The position numbers were made by a program, and so were the translations under genes. From Tabrizicola sp. (GTDB taxonomy: Bacteria; Pseudomonadota; Alphaproteobacteria; Rhodobacterales; Rhodobacteraceae), in assembly GCF_030694085.1 (NCBI RefSeq), contig NZ_JAUXZE010000039.1, positions 272,030 through 336,029 of the forward strand: a stretch of 64,000 nucleotides of DNA, in the 5' to 3' direction. Shown here one piece after another: positions 15,788 to 24,646 of the stretch (positions within the stretch are counted from its first letter, which is position 1; each line of letters begins with the position of its first letter). The notes beneath the pieces were generated by a model, which made no database searches, was not told where the DNA came from, and saw only the letters and a program-made list of their open reading frames with translations.

Positions 15788-16747
15788 ATGATCGCCTACA
15801 TCCTTCGACGGCTGCTGCTGTGGATCCCTTCGGTCGTTCTGGTGATGCTGGGCGTCTATGCGCTGGCGTTCTACGGGGCGGGGGACCCGATCAAGCTGAT
15901 CTTCCTGCGCGCGCCCGGCGACGTGGCCTATGACCCCGTCAAGATCGAGGCGATCCGTGAGCAGGCCGGGCTGAACCAGCCCTTCCTGGTGCAGTTCGGC
16001 ACTTATCTCTGGAACCTGCTGCACGGGAACTTCGGCAACTCGCTTTTCTCGGGGCGGTCGGTCTGGGCGATGATCTCGGCGGCAGCCCCGGTGTCCTTGA
16101 TGCTGGGTCTGATGGCGATGATCGTGACGGCGCTGGTTGCGGTTCCCCTGGGCATGATCGCGGGCATGAACCAGAACAGCCGCCTGGACTACACGATCCT
16201 GGGGACGGCGGTGACGCTCTGGGCCATTCCGGCCTATGTGGCCGGGCCGCTCTTGATGGTCATGCTCCTGGCAGTTCTGCCCAGCGGGGCAGTTCCCTAC
16301 GGCTGGGGCGGGCTTTTCTCGGTCAAGATCATCCTGCCGCTGATCGTGCTGTCCTTCCAGCCCATCGCGCTGATCATCCGCCAGACCCGCGCCGCGGTGA
16401 TCGACGTCATGACCGAGGATTACGTCCGCACCGCCCGCGCCAAGGGTGTCCCCGAGCATGTTGTGGCCCTGCGCCACATCCTGCGGCCCGTGCTGACGCC
16501 TGTCGTCACGCAGTTGGGGCTGATCATGATCACCATCGTCAACGGCGCGATCTTCGTCGAACTGGTCTTCGGCTTGCCGGGTCTGGGCCGACTGACCGTG
16601 CAGGCGCTGATCAATTCCGACTATCCGGTGATCCTGGCCGTCACGCTGATCGGGTCCTTTCTGGTCATGGCGTCAAACCTGCTGGTTGATCTCTTGTATC
16701 CGCTGCTTGATCCGCGCGCGACCGATCCCAAGGCGGCGCGGACATGA
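15788..16747 (+). CDS. ABC transporter permease, DppB type
   Basis: The 319-residue integral membrane protein has the N-terminal MIAYILRRLLLWIPSVVLVML segment cut here at MIAYILRRLLLWIPSV, a large periplasmic loop, and about six membrane spans. The cytoplasmic coupling motif near residue 210 (RTARAKGVPEHVV) is the EAA loop that docks on the ATPase. It overlaps the next permease gene by four bases. It forms the transmembrane channel together with that protein. Length and topology are normal for DppB/OppB. Confidence 0.93.
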   Translation: MIAYILRRLLLWIPSVVLVMLGVYALAFYGAGDPIKLIFLRAPGDVAYDPVKIEAIREQAGLNQPFLVQFGTYLWNLLHGNFGNSLFSGRSVWAMISAAAPVSLMLGLMAMIVTALVAVPLGMIAGMNQNSRLDYTILGTAVTLWAIPAYVAGPLLMVMLLAVLPSGAVPYGWGGLFSVKIILPLIVLSFQPIALIIRQTRAAVIDVMTEDYVRTARAKGVPEHVVALRHILRPVLTPVVTQLGLIMITIVNGAIFVELVFGLPGLGRLTVQALINSDYPVILAVTLIGSFLVMASNLLVDLLYPLLDPRATDPKAART

Positions 16748-17697
16748 CCGACGGCACGATCATCAACCCGCCCGAGGACCGGCCCTCCAGCCTGTGGCGG
16801 GACGCCTGGCGCAGGCTTCGGCGTAACCGGCTGGCCGTGGCCGGGCTTGTCGTGCTGGCGGTTCTGGTCTTTGTCGCGGCCTTCGGACCCTGGCTGACGC
16901 CCTATGATTTCTTGTCGCAAAACCTGGACGCGCGGAACCTGCCGCCCTCGCTGGGCCATCCCTTCGGAACCGACGACCTGGGCCGCGATGTCATGTCCCG
17001 CGTGATCTATGGCGCACGCACCGCCTTTCTGGTCGCTGTCCTGGTCACCGTGGTCGCTGTCCTGATCGGAGTCGTCCTTGGTGCCATCGCGGGCTTCTAC
17101 GGTGGCCGCTTCGACAAGACGCTGATGTGGGTGACGGACATGACCATGTCGGTGCCGCAACTGCTGCTGGTCGTCGTCATCAACGCATCGCTCAAGCAGC
17201 CCATCTCGTTGTGGATGGAAGCGCGCTACATGGAGACGATGAACCCCCTTTACCGGAACTCGGCCATCATCGATTTCGTACTGGTCTTCGGGTCGATGGC
17301 GCTGATCTCGTGGCCGCCTTACGCGCGTCTGGTGCGGGCGCAGGTCCTGTCGATCCGCAATCGTCCGTATGTCACTGCGGCCCGTGCGCTGGGGTTGACC
17401 AATCGGATCATCCTGACCCGCTACGTGATGCCGAACGCTGTCGGCCCGCTGATCGTCGCCATCTCGGCGGGTCTTGGCACCGCGATGGTGCTGGAAAGCG
17501 CGTTTTCCTTCCTGGGTATCGGGGTGAACCCGCCGACGCCCAGCTGGGGCAACATGATCTCGGACGGGCTGCGGGTCTGGACGAACTATCCCCACTTGCT
17601 TCTGGCCCCTGCCGCCGTGCTGGCCGTTGTGACAGTGGCCTTCAACTTCCTGGGCGACGGGTTGAACGACGCGCTGAATCCGAAGGGTCAGAAATGA
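16744..17697 (+). CDS. ABC transporter permease, DppC type
   Basis: The 317-residue product has the OppC-like N-terminus with a single span, then HPFGTDDLGRDVMSRVIYGA, the diagnostic segment of DppC/OppC, and an EAA loop near YVTAARALGLTNRIIL. About six membrane spans are predicted. It overlaps the DppB-type gene by four bases upstream and the ATPase gene by four bases downstream, so the transporter genes are translationally coupled. Its central insert (SLKQPISLWMEARYMETMN) makes it slightly longer than E. coli DppC in that region. Confidence 0.93.
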   Translation: MTDGTIINPPEDRPSSLWRDAWRRLRRNRLAVAGLVVLAVLVFVAAFGPWLTPYDFLSQNLDARNLPPSLGHPFGTDDLGRDVMSRVIYGARTAFLVAVLVTVVAVLIGVVLGAIAGFYGGRFDKTLMWVTDMTMSVPQLLLVVVINASLKQPISLWMEARYMETMNPLYRNSAIIDFVLVFGSMALISWPPYARLVRAQVLSIRNRPYVTAARALGLTNRIILTRYVMPNAVGPLIVAISAGLGTAMVLESAFSFLGIGVNPPTPSWGNMISDGLRVWTNYPHLLLAPAAVLAVVTVAFNFLGDGLNDALNPKGQK

Positions 17698-18683
17698 ACG
17701 CGCTTCTGGATATCCGTGGCCTGACCATCGACATCGACCGTGACAGCGGCCCTGCCCGCGTGGTGGACGGTATCGACCTGACCGTGGCCGAGGGGGAATC
17801 CCTTGGCATCGTGGGCGAATCCGGCTGCGGCAAAAGCCTGACGATGCTGTCGCTGGTAGGCCTTCTGCCCAACCGCATCCGCGCGACCGGAGGTGTCGCG
17901 GATTTCGCGGGCAAGGACCTGCTTGCCATGTCGTCCGAAGAACTGCGCCGCCTGCGCGGATCGCAGATCGGCTTCATCTTCCAGGACCCGATGACCAGCC
18001 TGAACCCGGTAATGCGGGTCGGGGCCCAGATCGCCGAGGCGCTGGTCTATCAAAGCGGCATGGCCAAGCCTGCCGCAATGGAACGGGCCGCCGAGTTGCT
18101 GGAGCTGGTCGGCATCCCTTCGCCCCGCGACCGGCTGATGGCCTATCCGCATGAGCTGTCGGGCGGGATGCGCCAGCGGGTGATGATCGCCATCGGTCTG
18201 GCCGGATCGCCGCGGCTTCTGATTGCGGACGAACCCACAACCGCGCTGGACGTGACGATCCAGGCGCAGATCGTGGACCTTGTCCGCGACTTGAAGGACC
18301 GCTTCGGGATGTCGGTGGTCTGGATCACCCATGACCTTGCGCTGATCGCGGGTCTCGCCGACCGGATCGCCGTCCTCTACGCCGGAACCGTGGTCGAGGA
18401 TTCGCCCGTGGACGTGCTTTTCGAGCGGCCCACCCACCCCTACACCCGCGGCCTCCTCGCCTCGCTGCCGACGCTGACCGACAAGCCGATGTCGCGCCTG
18501 CCGTCCATCGCCGGCACCCCGCCCGAGCCGGGCCGCCGCCCGCCGGGCTGCCCCTTCGCACCGCGCTGTGCACTGGTGACCGCTGTCTGCACCACGTCTG
18601 TCCCACGCCTTGCACCCGTGGCGGGCAGTGCCCCGGGCCATCGCGCGGCCTGTTTCGTCACGGCAGGGGAGGGCGCATCGTGA
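17694..18683 (+). CDS. ABC transporter ATP-binding protein, DppD type
   Basis: The 329-residue ATPase has Walker [10 protein letters not shown]-loop FIFQDPMTSLNPV, signature LSGGMRQRV, Walker B LLIADEPTTALD and the switch histidine in WITHDLAL. The C-terminal oligopeptide/dipeptide domain is present, with PTHPYTRGLL and a cysteine cluster GCPFAPRC..C that in relatives binds an iron-sulfur cluster. The ATG at 17694 overlaps the DppC-type stop. It works as a heterodimer with the DppF-type product encoded next. Confidence 0.93.
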   Translation: MNALLDIRGLTIDIDRDSGPARVVDGIDLTVAEGESLGIVGESGCGKSLTMLSLVGLLPNRIRATGGVADFAGKDLLAMSSEELRRLRGSQIGFIFQDPMTSLNPVMRVGAQIAEALVYQSGMAKPAAMERAAELLELVGIPSPRDRLMAYPHELSGGMRQRVMIAIGLAGSPRLLIADEPTTALDVTIQAQIVDLVRDLKDRFGMSVVWITHDLALIAGLADRIAVLYAGTVVEDSPVDVLFERPTHPYTRGLLASLPTLTDKPMSRLPSIAGTPPEPGRRPPGCPFAPRCALVTAVCTTSVPRLAPVAGSAPGHRAACFVTAGEGAS

Positions 18684-19684
18684 CCGCACCCCTTCTGTCC
18701 ATCCGCAACCTGACCAAAGAGTTCCCCGTCCGCCTTGGCGCTTTCGGTGAACGGGCCGCCACCGTCCATGCCCTCGATTGCCTTAACATCGACATCAGCG
18801 AGGGCGAGACGCTATCCCTGGTCGGGGAATCCGGGTGCGGGAAATCGACTACCGGCTACTGCGTCTTGAACATCCAGCGGCCGACCAGCGGGTCGGTGAT
18901 CTATGCCGGCACCGATATCGCGCAACTTGACGATGACGGGATGCGGCCGTTCCGGCGCGACCTGCAGATCGTCTTCCAGGACCCCTATTCGACACTGAAC
19001 CCTCGCATGACCATCGGCGAGGCGCTGGCCGAGCCGATCCTGTTCCACGGCCTGGCCCGGAAATCGGAAATCCGCGACCGACTGCACCAGCTTCTCGCCG
19101 ATGTCGGCCTGTCCGAGCGGTTCGCCAGCCGCTACCCACATGAGCTTTCGGGCGGGCAACGGCAGCGGGTCGCCATCGCCCGTGCCCTGGCCTGCCAGCC
19201 GCGCTTCATCGTCTGCGACGAGGCGATCTCGGCGCTGGATGTGTCGGTGCAGGCGCAGATCCTGAACCTGCTTCTGGACCTGCAGCAGAAGTACGGGCTG
19301 ACCTACCTTTTCATCGCGCATGACCTTGCCGTGGTCCGCCACATCTCGGACCGCGTCGGCGTGATGTATCTGGGACGGCTGGCGGAACTTGCGCCCGCCG
19401 CCGCCTTGTTCGTGCAGCCCCTGCATCCCTACACCCGCGCACTTCTTTCGGCGGTGCCGTCCACCGACCCCCGCGCCGCGCGCACCCGGCAACGCTTGCA
19501 GGGCGAGGTGCCCTCGCCGCTTGCGCCGCCCCCCGGCTGCCGCTTCCACACCCGCTGCCCGCTGGCCCGCGCGCAGTGCCGCAGCGACGTGCCCCCTCTG
19601 CGGGAAGTGGTGTCCGGGCACTCTGTCGCCTGCCACGCCGTATCCTCACCCACCGCAACGAACTGGGAGCACAGCCCGGCATGA
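18680..19684 (+). CDS. ABC transporter ATP-binding protein, DppF type
   Basis: The 334-residue ATPase has Walker [25 protein letters not shown], signature [15 protein letters not shown], Walker [13 protein letters not shown] and the switch FIAHDLAVV. The C-terminal family domain includes [10 protein letters not shown] and the cysteine-bearing [15 protein letters not shown]. It starts with GTG at 18680, overlapping the previous stop by four bases. The next gene (PdxA family) overlaps its end by four bases, tying the transporter directly to catabolic enzymes in one transcript. Confidence 0.93.
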   Translation: MTAPLLSIRNLTKEFPVRLGAFGERAATVHALDCLNIDISEGETLSLVGESGCGKSTTGYCVLNIQRPTSGSVIYAGTDIAQLDDDGMRPFRRDLQIVFQDPYSTLNPRMTIGEALAEPILFHGLARKSEIRDRLHQLLADVGLSERFASRYPHELSGGQRQRVAIARALACQPRFIVCDEAISALDVSVQAQILNLLLDLQQKYGLTYLFIAHDLAVVRHISDRVGVMYLGRLAELAPAAALFVQPLHPYTRALLSAVPSTDPRAARTRQRLQGEVPSPLAPPPGCRFHTRCPLARAQCRSDVPPLREVVSGHSVACHAVSSPTATNWEHSPA

Positions 19685-20637
19685 CGCCCCCCCCGATTGG
19701 CATCACCATGGGCGATCCCGCCGGTGTCGGCCCCGAGATCATCGTGAAATCGCTGGCCGCGATGGATGTCGCCGCGCGCCGTGGCATCCGGGTCTATGGC
19801 AACCGGGACAGCCTAGCGGCCGCCGAGGCGGTGCTGCAGACCGGTCTTGACCTTGCCAAGCTGGACATTGTCCACGTGGATATTCCGGGCGCTCTGCCTG
19901 ACTTTGGCAAACTCGACCCACGCTGCGGCGAGGCGAGCTACCAGTTCATCGCCGCAGCTGTCCGTGATGCGCTGACTGGTGGGATCGGCTGCATCGTCAC
20001 TGCCCCGATCAACAAGGCCGCGCTGAATGCGGCGGGGCACCATCACGACGGCCACACCGGCCTTCTGGCCCACCTGACCGGCACAAAGACCTGCCACATG
20101 CTGCTGGCCTCGGACCGGCTGTCGGTGATCCACAACTCGACCCACGTCTCGCTGAAGGATGCCATCGAACGCGCCACGACGGACCGCGTGCTGGCCACGA
20201 TCCGCGCCGGGCACCGGCATTTCGTGCGGCTGGGCAATCCCGCGCCGCGCATCGCCGTGGCGGGGATCAACCCGCATTGCGGCGAGGGTGGCCTTTTCGG
20301 AACCGAGGATGACGACCAGATCGCCCCCGCAGTAGCCGCAGCCCGTGCCGAAGGGATCGACGTGCAGGGGCCGATTTCGGCCGACACGGTCTTTCACCGC
20401 GCCTATACCGGGGCCTTCGATCTGGTGGTCGCGCAATACCATGACCAGGGGCATATCCCGATCAAGCTGGTGGCCTTCGACAGCGCGGTCAACGTGTCGG
20501 TCGGCCTGCCCATCGACCGCTGCTCGGTCGACCACGGCACCGCCTTCGACATCGCCGGACGCGGGATCGCGGACAACGGCAACCTAGATCACGCGCTGGC
20601 CTATGCCGCGCGTCTGACCGGCCAGCGGAGGGGCTGA
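19681..20637 (+). CDS. PdxA-family 4-phosphate dehydrogenase, probably catabolic (PdxA2-like)
   Basis: The 318-residue product carries the PdxA fingerprint [13 protein letters not shown] and the three metal-binding histidines expected in the family: His155 (STHVSL), His199 (NPHCGEGG) and His254 (QYHDQGH). PdxA oxidises and decarboxylates 4-phosphohydroxy-L-threonine in vitamin B6 synthesis. PdxA2 relatives act on D-threonate or D-erythronate 4-phosphate to give dihydroxyacetone phosphate. A four-carbon-acid-sugar kinase encoded nearby (23451-24512) makes the second role much more likely. The ATG at 19681 overlaps the upstream ATPase gene. All key residues are intact. Confidence 0.88.
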   Translation: MTPPPIGITMGDPAGVGPEIIVKSLAAMDVAARRGIRVYGNRDSLAAAEAVLQTGLDLAKLDIVHVDIPGALPDFGKLDPRCGEASYQFIAAAVRDALTGGIGCIVTAPINKAALNAAGHHHDGHTGLLAHLTGTKTCHMLLASDRLSVIHNSTHVSLKDAIERATTDRVLATIRAGHRHFVRLGNPAPRIAVAGINPHCGEGGLFGTEDDDQIAPAVAAARAEGIDVQGPISADTVFHRAYTGAFDLVVAQYHDQGHIPIKLVAFDSAVNVSVGLPIDRCSVDHGTAFDIAGRGIADNGNLDHALAYAARLTGQRRG

Positions 20638-20639
20638 CC

Positions 20640-21566
20640 ATGACCTTTGCCATATCCGGTGTCTTCTGTGCCTCGGCCACGCCCTTGGCGGCCGACCTGT
20701 CCCCCGACCTTGAGGCCTACGCCGAGCATTGCCACTCGCTGCTGGACGACGGCTGCGACGGCATAGCGCTTCTGGGTACCACCGGCGAGGCGAACTCCTT
20801 CTCCTCCGCCGAACGGCGCGCGATCCTGGAAGCCGCGCTCTCCGCTGGCATCCCGCCTGCGCGGCTGTTGCCGGGCACCGGGCTTGCGAATGTGCCCGAG
20901 ACGGTAGAACTGACCCGCCACGCGCTGTCCTGCGGGGTGACGACGGTCGTGATGCTGCCGCCGTTCTACTACAAGGGTGTCAGCGATGACGGGCTTTTCG
21001 CGGCCTATGCCAGCGTGATCGAACGCATCGGCGATGCGCGGTTGCGGGTAATCCTTTATCACATACCGCAGATGACCGGCCTGCCGATCAGCCATGATCT
21101 TATTGAACGACTGCTGACCGCCTTCCCCGAAACCGTCATCGGCATCAAGGACTCTGCCGGTAAGATCGAGAACATGGAGGCGATGATTGCCCGCTTTCCC
21201 GGTTTTGCCGTTCTGGCCGGGGCCGATCCGCTGCTTCTGCCGCTGATGCGCATGGGAGGCGCGGGCTGCATTACCGCCACGTCGAACCTGGTAGGCCGCG
21301 ACCTGGCCTTCGTCTTCCGCCACGCCAATATCCCCGACCGGGCTGTAGGCGTCGCGGCAGCGCAGGCCCGGATCAACGCCTATCGCGACCTGTCCAATTC
21401 CTATGTCCAGATTCCCGCCATCAAGGCGATGGTCGGTCGGCGCTACGGAAATCGCGGATGGGCGCGGACGCGCCCTCCGCTTCTGCCCGCCACGGCTGCT
21501 GAACAGGCCGACCTCGCACGGCGGCTTGACGAGATTGACATGCACACACCCGGAGCACCGGCATGA
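20640..21566 (+). CDS. DapA/NanA-superfamily aldolase (dihydrodipicolinate synthase family)
   Basis: This 308-residue class I aldolase has the superfamily motif GTTGEANSFS, the catalytic tyrosine Tyr140 (LYHIPQMTG) and the Schiff-base lysine Lys170 (GIKDSAG). It starts two bases after the PdxA-family stop and overlaps the alcohol dehydrogenase gene by four bases. Position in a catabolic operon argues against lysine synthesis and for a lyase or dehydratase acting on a 2-oxo sugar acid or sialic-acid-like compound. The sialidase-like gene in the module is compatible with the N-acetylneuraminate lyase idea, but the kinase and PdxA-like genes fit an acid sugar better. Substrate is unresolved. Confidence 0.85.
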   Translation: MTFAISGVFCASATPLAADLSPDLEAYAEHCHSLLDDGCDGIALLGTTGEANSFSSAERRAILEAALSAGIPPARLLPGTGLANVPETVELTRHALSCGVTTVVMLPPFYYKGVSDDGLFAAYASVIERIGDARLRVILYHIPQMTGLPISHDLIERLLTAFPETVIGIKDSAGKIENMEAMIARFPGFAVLAGADPLLLPLMRMGGAGCITATSNLVGRDLAFVFRHANIPDRAVGVAAAQARINAYRDLSNSYVQIPAIKAMVGRRYGNRGWARTRPPLLPATAAEQADLARRLDEIDMHTPGAPA

Positions 21567-22687
21567 CCGACTATGCCTCGCCACTGCGCCTGTTTCAGCC
21601 GCGCCAGTTCGACTACGGATCAGGCAGCGCCGCGCAGGTTGGCCTCTGGGCGAAGATCGAAGGGTTCCGGCGTATTCTGGTCGTGACCCAGCCCGTCATG
21701 GCCGGGCTGATCGACCGGCTTGGGCTGCCGGGGCAGGTCGAGGTCTTCTCCGGCGTTCAGCCCGAGCCTGACAGCGATAATCTGGCCACGGCGGTTGCCG
21801 CTGCGGTGCAGGCAAAACCGGACCTTGTCGTCGGATTCGGTGGCGGCTCGGTCATGGATGTGGCGAAGCTGATCACCGTCCTGCGTGGCAGTCAGACGCT
21901 GGCCGACGTTATCGGACCGCACCGGGTGGCCGGGCGGCAGAACGCGCTTGCTCTTGTCCCGACGACGGCCGGAACCGGGTCAGAGGCGGGCATCCGCGCG
22001 CTGGTCACCGATGCATCAAGCCTGAACAAGGTCGCCGTGGAAAGCCGCTACCTGATGCCCGACATGGTCGCATTGGACCCCGATTTGACCATGTCGGTTC
22101 CCGCTGTGGTGACAGCCGCGACCGGGATCGACGCGATGGCGCATTGCGTCGAGGCGTTCACCAACCGCAAGGCCCACCCCCTGATCGACAACTACGCCAG
22201 GCTGGGCTTCGGGCTGGTCGCGCGTTACCTGCCCCGCGCCGTACGTGACGGCAGCGATACCGAGGCGCGGGCGGCGCTGCTCCTTGCGGCCTATTACGGC
22301 GGCATCTGCCTTGGCCCGGTGAACACGGCGGCAGGACATGCGCTGGCCTATCCTCTGGGCACGCGGCTGAAGCTGGCGCATGGTCTGGCCAATGCGGTGA
22401 TCTTTCCGCATGTGCTTGCGTTCAATCAACCCGTCGCCGGGGCCAAAACGGCCGAAATTGCCTCTGCGCTTGGCCTGCGGCACGACAGCGAGTCGGCACT
22501 GCGCGAGGATGCCGCGCGCTGGTGTGCCGATCTCGGGGTCGAGATGCGCCTGTCTCGTCTTGGTGCCCTCTCCGAGCATCTGCCCGGCTGGGCAGCCGAG
22601 GCCCACTCGATCCGACGACTGATGGACAACAACCCGCGCGACATGTCGGTCGATCAGGTGCTGGACATCTACCGTGCCGCCTTCTGA
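21563..22687 (+). CDS. Iron-containing (group III) alcohol dehydrogenase
   Basis: The 374-residue product shows the NAD(P) motif GGGSVMD (residues 93-99) and the metal ligands Asp190, His194 (DAMAHCVEAF), His259 (AAGHALAYPLG) and His273 (AHGLANAVIFPHV). It oxidises an alcohol or reduces an aldehyde in the cytoplasm. It is the last plus-strand gene of the module, overlapping the aldolase gene by four bases, so it probably handles an aldehyde released by that aldolase. It stops eleven bases before the convergent GntR gene. Confidence 0.9.
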   Translation: MTDYASPLRLFQPRQFDYGSGSAAQVGLWAKIEGFRRILVVTQPVMAGLIDRLGLPGQVEVFSGVQPEPDSDNLATAVAAAVQAKPDLVVGFGGGSVMDVAKLITVLRGSQTLADVIGPHRVAGRQNALALVPTTAGTGSEAGIRALVTDASSLNKVAVESRYLMPDMVALDPDLTMSVPAVVTAATGIDAMAHCVEAFTNRKAHPLIDNYARLGFGLVARYLPRAVRDGSDTEARAALLLAAYYGGICLGPVNTAAGHALAYPLGTRLKLAHGLANAVIFPHVLAFNQPVAGAKTAEIASALGLRHDSESALREDAARWCADLGVEMRLSRLGALSEHLPGWAAEAHSIRRLMDNNPRDMSVDQVLDIYRAAF

Positions 22688-22698
22688 CGGCGCGCGCC

Positions 22699-23454
22699 TC
22701 ACTTGCGCGAGGACAGGTCCAGCAGACGGCCTTCAAACAGCCGGTCGCGCGATCCGGTGATGTGGATGTGCATCGCTTCGCGTGCCTTTTCCGCCTCGCC
22801 CCTGGAAATGGCATCAAAGATGTTGGCGTGTTCGTCCAGAACATGGTCCAGCCCGCCCCGCACCGTCTGCAAGGACAGACCGTGGAACTTCATCCCCACG
22901 GCGATATGTTCGCGCAAGGCCCGCATTGAGGTTTCGAAGTACTGGTTGTTCGCCGCTGTGGTGATCGCCAGGTGAAAGTCGAAATCGGCATCCTCGCGGT
23001 GGCTGCGCCGCTCGGTCGCGTCGCGCATGATCTGCAGGCAGGTCTCAATCTCTGCCAGTTCCTTTTCACCGCGCCGCCCCGCAGCCAAGGCCGCTGCGGC
23101 AGGTTCGAGAGTCAGGCGAAACTCGTAACAGCGTTGTAGGTCGGCGATGGTTTCCAGTGGCTGAAACGCCAGTGGCTTCGGCGTCACAGGCGCGCTGACG
23201 AAGCTGCCCGCCCCCTGCCGCGAGGTGATCAGCCCCTCGTCCCGCAGCCGCGACAGCGCCGAGCGCACCACTGGGCGTGAGACCTGATGCTGTTCGGCCA
23301 GCACATTCTCTCCTGGAAGGCGTTCGTCGGCGGCGTATTCTCCGTTCAGGATCGCACGCCGTATGCGGTCATGCACGATATCGGCCAACAACAAGGATTT
23401 CGGCCGCTCTACCACGGTGTCGTGCCGTCCAGAGTTCCTGCCAGCTAGGTTCAT
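22699..23454 (-). CDS. GntR-family regulator, FadR/FCD subfamily
   Basis: The 251-residue product has the winged helix-turn-helix typical of GntR (PGENVLAEQHQVSRPVVRSALSRL, broken here after LAEQHQVSRP) and an all-helical FCD ligand domain with FHLAITTAANNQ and later histidines in position to bind a metal. FCD regulators usually respond to small organic acids. The gene overlaps the kinase gene upstream by four bases and is cotranscribed with it. It is the probable repressor of the whole acid-sugar module. Confidence 0.9.
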   Translation of the reverse strand: MNLAGRNSGRHDTVVERPKSLLLADIVHDRIRRAILNGEYAADERLPGENVLAEQHQVSRPVVRSALSRLRDEGLITSRQGAGSFVSAPVTPKPLAFQPLETIADLQRCYEFRLTLEPAAAALAAGRRGEKELAEIETCLQIMRDATERRSHREDADFDFHLAITTAANNQYFETSMRALREHIAVGMKFHGLSLQTVRGGLDHVLDEHANIFDAISRGEAEKAREAMHIHITGSRDRLFEGRLLDLSSRK

Positions 23455-24512
23455 GCTGCCCTACTTTGGTCCATTGCAACGCGCACAAGGTCGGCAAGAC
23501 AGTCCAGTTCGCCAAATCCCCCCGATTTGGTAACAATATGCGGGCCATCGGGAAAATCCAGTGGTACACTGACCGGAAGGCCGGGCTGGATCTCGCCCAG
23601 CACCTGCAAAACTCCTACACCCATGACGTCGAGACAGGCCGCCGCTGTTTCGCCTCCGGTCAGAAGCAGTGTTCCGCGTCTGGCCAACGGACAAGATGCC
23701 ATGCTCTTGGCAAGCCGCGCCGAGACGGTCGCACCGTCCAGCCTGGCCCCACCGTCGACAATCTGCAGAATGACGAGAGCTGAAAAGACCTGGGGTTTCT
23801 CAAGTTCCCCGTCAGCCGCGGCGATCCACTGCGCATCAGGGAATTCGGCCCGCAGTCGCTCCACCTGCCGAAGGGTCACCGGATCACGTGAGCCGATGAC
23901 AAGGGTCATCGGCAGTGACAGCATTGCTAGGGCTGCGGAAGCCTTTGCGGGCAAGCCGGACCGTCGGGAAAGTGCCGAGGCAAGTCCACGCGCACCCACT
24001 GTCAGCGCACCGTCCGCGCTTGCAATGATCCGATCTAGATCGACGTCCGTCAGCGCGTCGGGAAAATCCATCTTGATCTGCGCATCCGGTGGAAGGGCGA
24101 CAGGGATCGGCGCTTCAACCCCATGACCAGAGACGTGCCCCTGCGCGACAAAGCGTCCAAGCTCTGGAATGGCGGGACAGACAATCATGCGCTTCAGACC
24201 GCGTGCGGTCGCAAGTTCAAGCGCTTCGGCGCGGACATGTCCCTTCATGCGGCTGTCAATCTTCTTGAAGAGCACCGGCACATCCGACAGGGCCGCAGCC
24301 GCATGCCGCGCGCGGGACGTTGCAGCAGCTTCATCTGTTTCGCGGCTGTTCAACGAAACAGCCACCACATCCGCCCCAGCCCGCAATGCGTGGTCAAGCG
24401 ACCCAAGCCCGGTCGCGACGACAGTGCGCAATCCGGCCTGTGCAAACGGAACGGCAGAGTCCAGCGCGCCAGTCAGATCGTCGGATACCAATGCGATGTG
24501 CGGAGCCGACAT
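23451..24512 (-). CDS. Four-carbon acid sugar kinase (DUF1537 family, DtnK/OtnK-like)
   Basis: The 353-residue product begins with the family motif VSDDLTGALDSAVPFAQAG and contains FKKIDSRMKGHVRAE and a C-terminal nucleotide-binding part with LLTGGETAAACLDVMGV. DUF1537 kinases phosphorylate threonate, erythronate or related acids before oxidation by a PdxA2-type dehydrogenase or a second dehydrogenase. Both the kinase and a PdxA-family gene are here, which matches the threonate/erythronate pathway logic. The ATG at 24512 follows AAGGAAAGG by six bases; a longer frame upstream would run through the promoter. It overlaps the GntR gene by four bases. Confidence 0.9.
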   Translation of the reverse strand: MSAPHIALVSDDLTGALDSAVPFAQAGLRTVVATGLGSLDHALRAGADVVAVSLNSRETDEAAATSRARHAAAALSDVPVLFKKIDSRMKGHVRAEALELATARGLKRMIVCPAIPELGRFVAQGHVSGHGVEAPIPVALPPDAQIKMDFPDALTDVDLDRIIASADGALTVGARGLASALSRRSGLPAKASAALAMLSLPMTLVIGSRDPVTLRQVERLRAEFPDAQWIAAADGELEKPQVFSALVILQIVDGGARLDGATVSARLAKSMASCPLARRGTLLLTGGETAAACLDVMGVGVLQVLGEIQPGLPVSVPLDFPDGPHIVTKSGGFGELDCLADLVRVAMDQSRAA

Positions 24513-24537
24513 GCCATGCCTTTCCTTGCCCCCCCCG

Positions 24538-24577
24538 TGATAAGCCGACAGCATGTAAAGTTGCAAACAATTTGTAA
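24538..24577 (-). promoter_or_regulatory. Candidate promoter with overlapping operator for the kinase-gntR operon
   Basis: On the minus strand TTGCAA (24561-24566) and TTATCA (24538-24543) are spaced by 17 bases and form a plausible -35/-10 pair. The -35 box is part of the imperfect inverted repeat TTACAAA-N3-TTTGCAA (24561-24577 read on the minus strand), with one mismatch between arms. Such a site fits autoregulation by the adjacent GntR protein. Confidence 0.4.
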
Positions 24578-24646
24578 AACAGGCCGACCCGCCTTGTCGC
24601 AAAATCACGCAAACTGGTTCTCGGTCTCGACAATCAGCTTTTCAAG

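Noticed and set aside
19681..20637. pdxA of vitamin B6 biosynthesis
   Set aside because: The usual neighbours (ksgA, surA) are absent, while a DUF1537 kinase and sugar-acid genes are present; catabolic paralogue favoured.
20640..21566. dapA of lysine biosynthesis
   Set aside because: Embedded and translationally coupled in a catabolic/transport operon with a GntR regulator; biosynthetic role unlikely.
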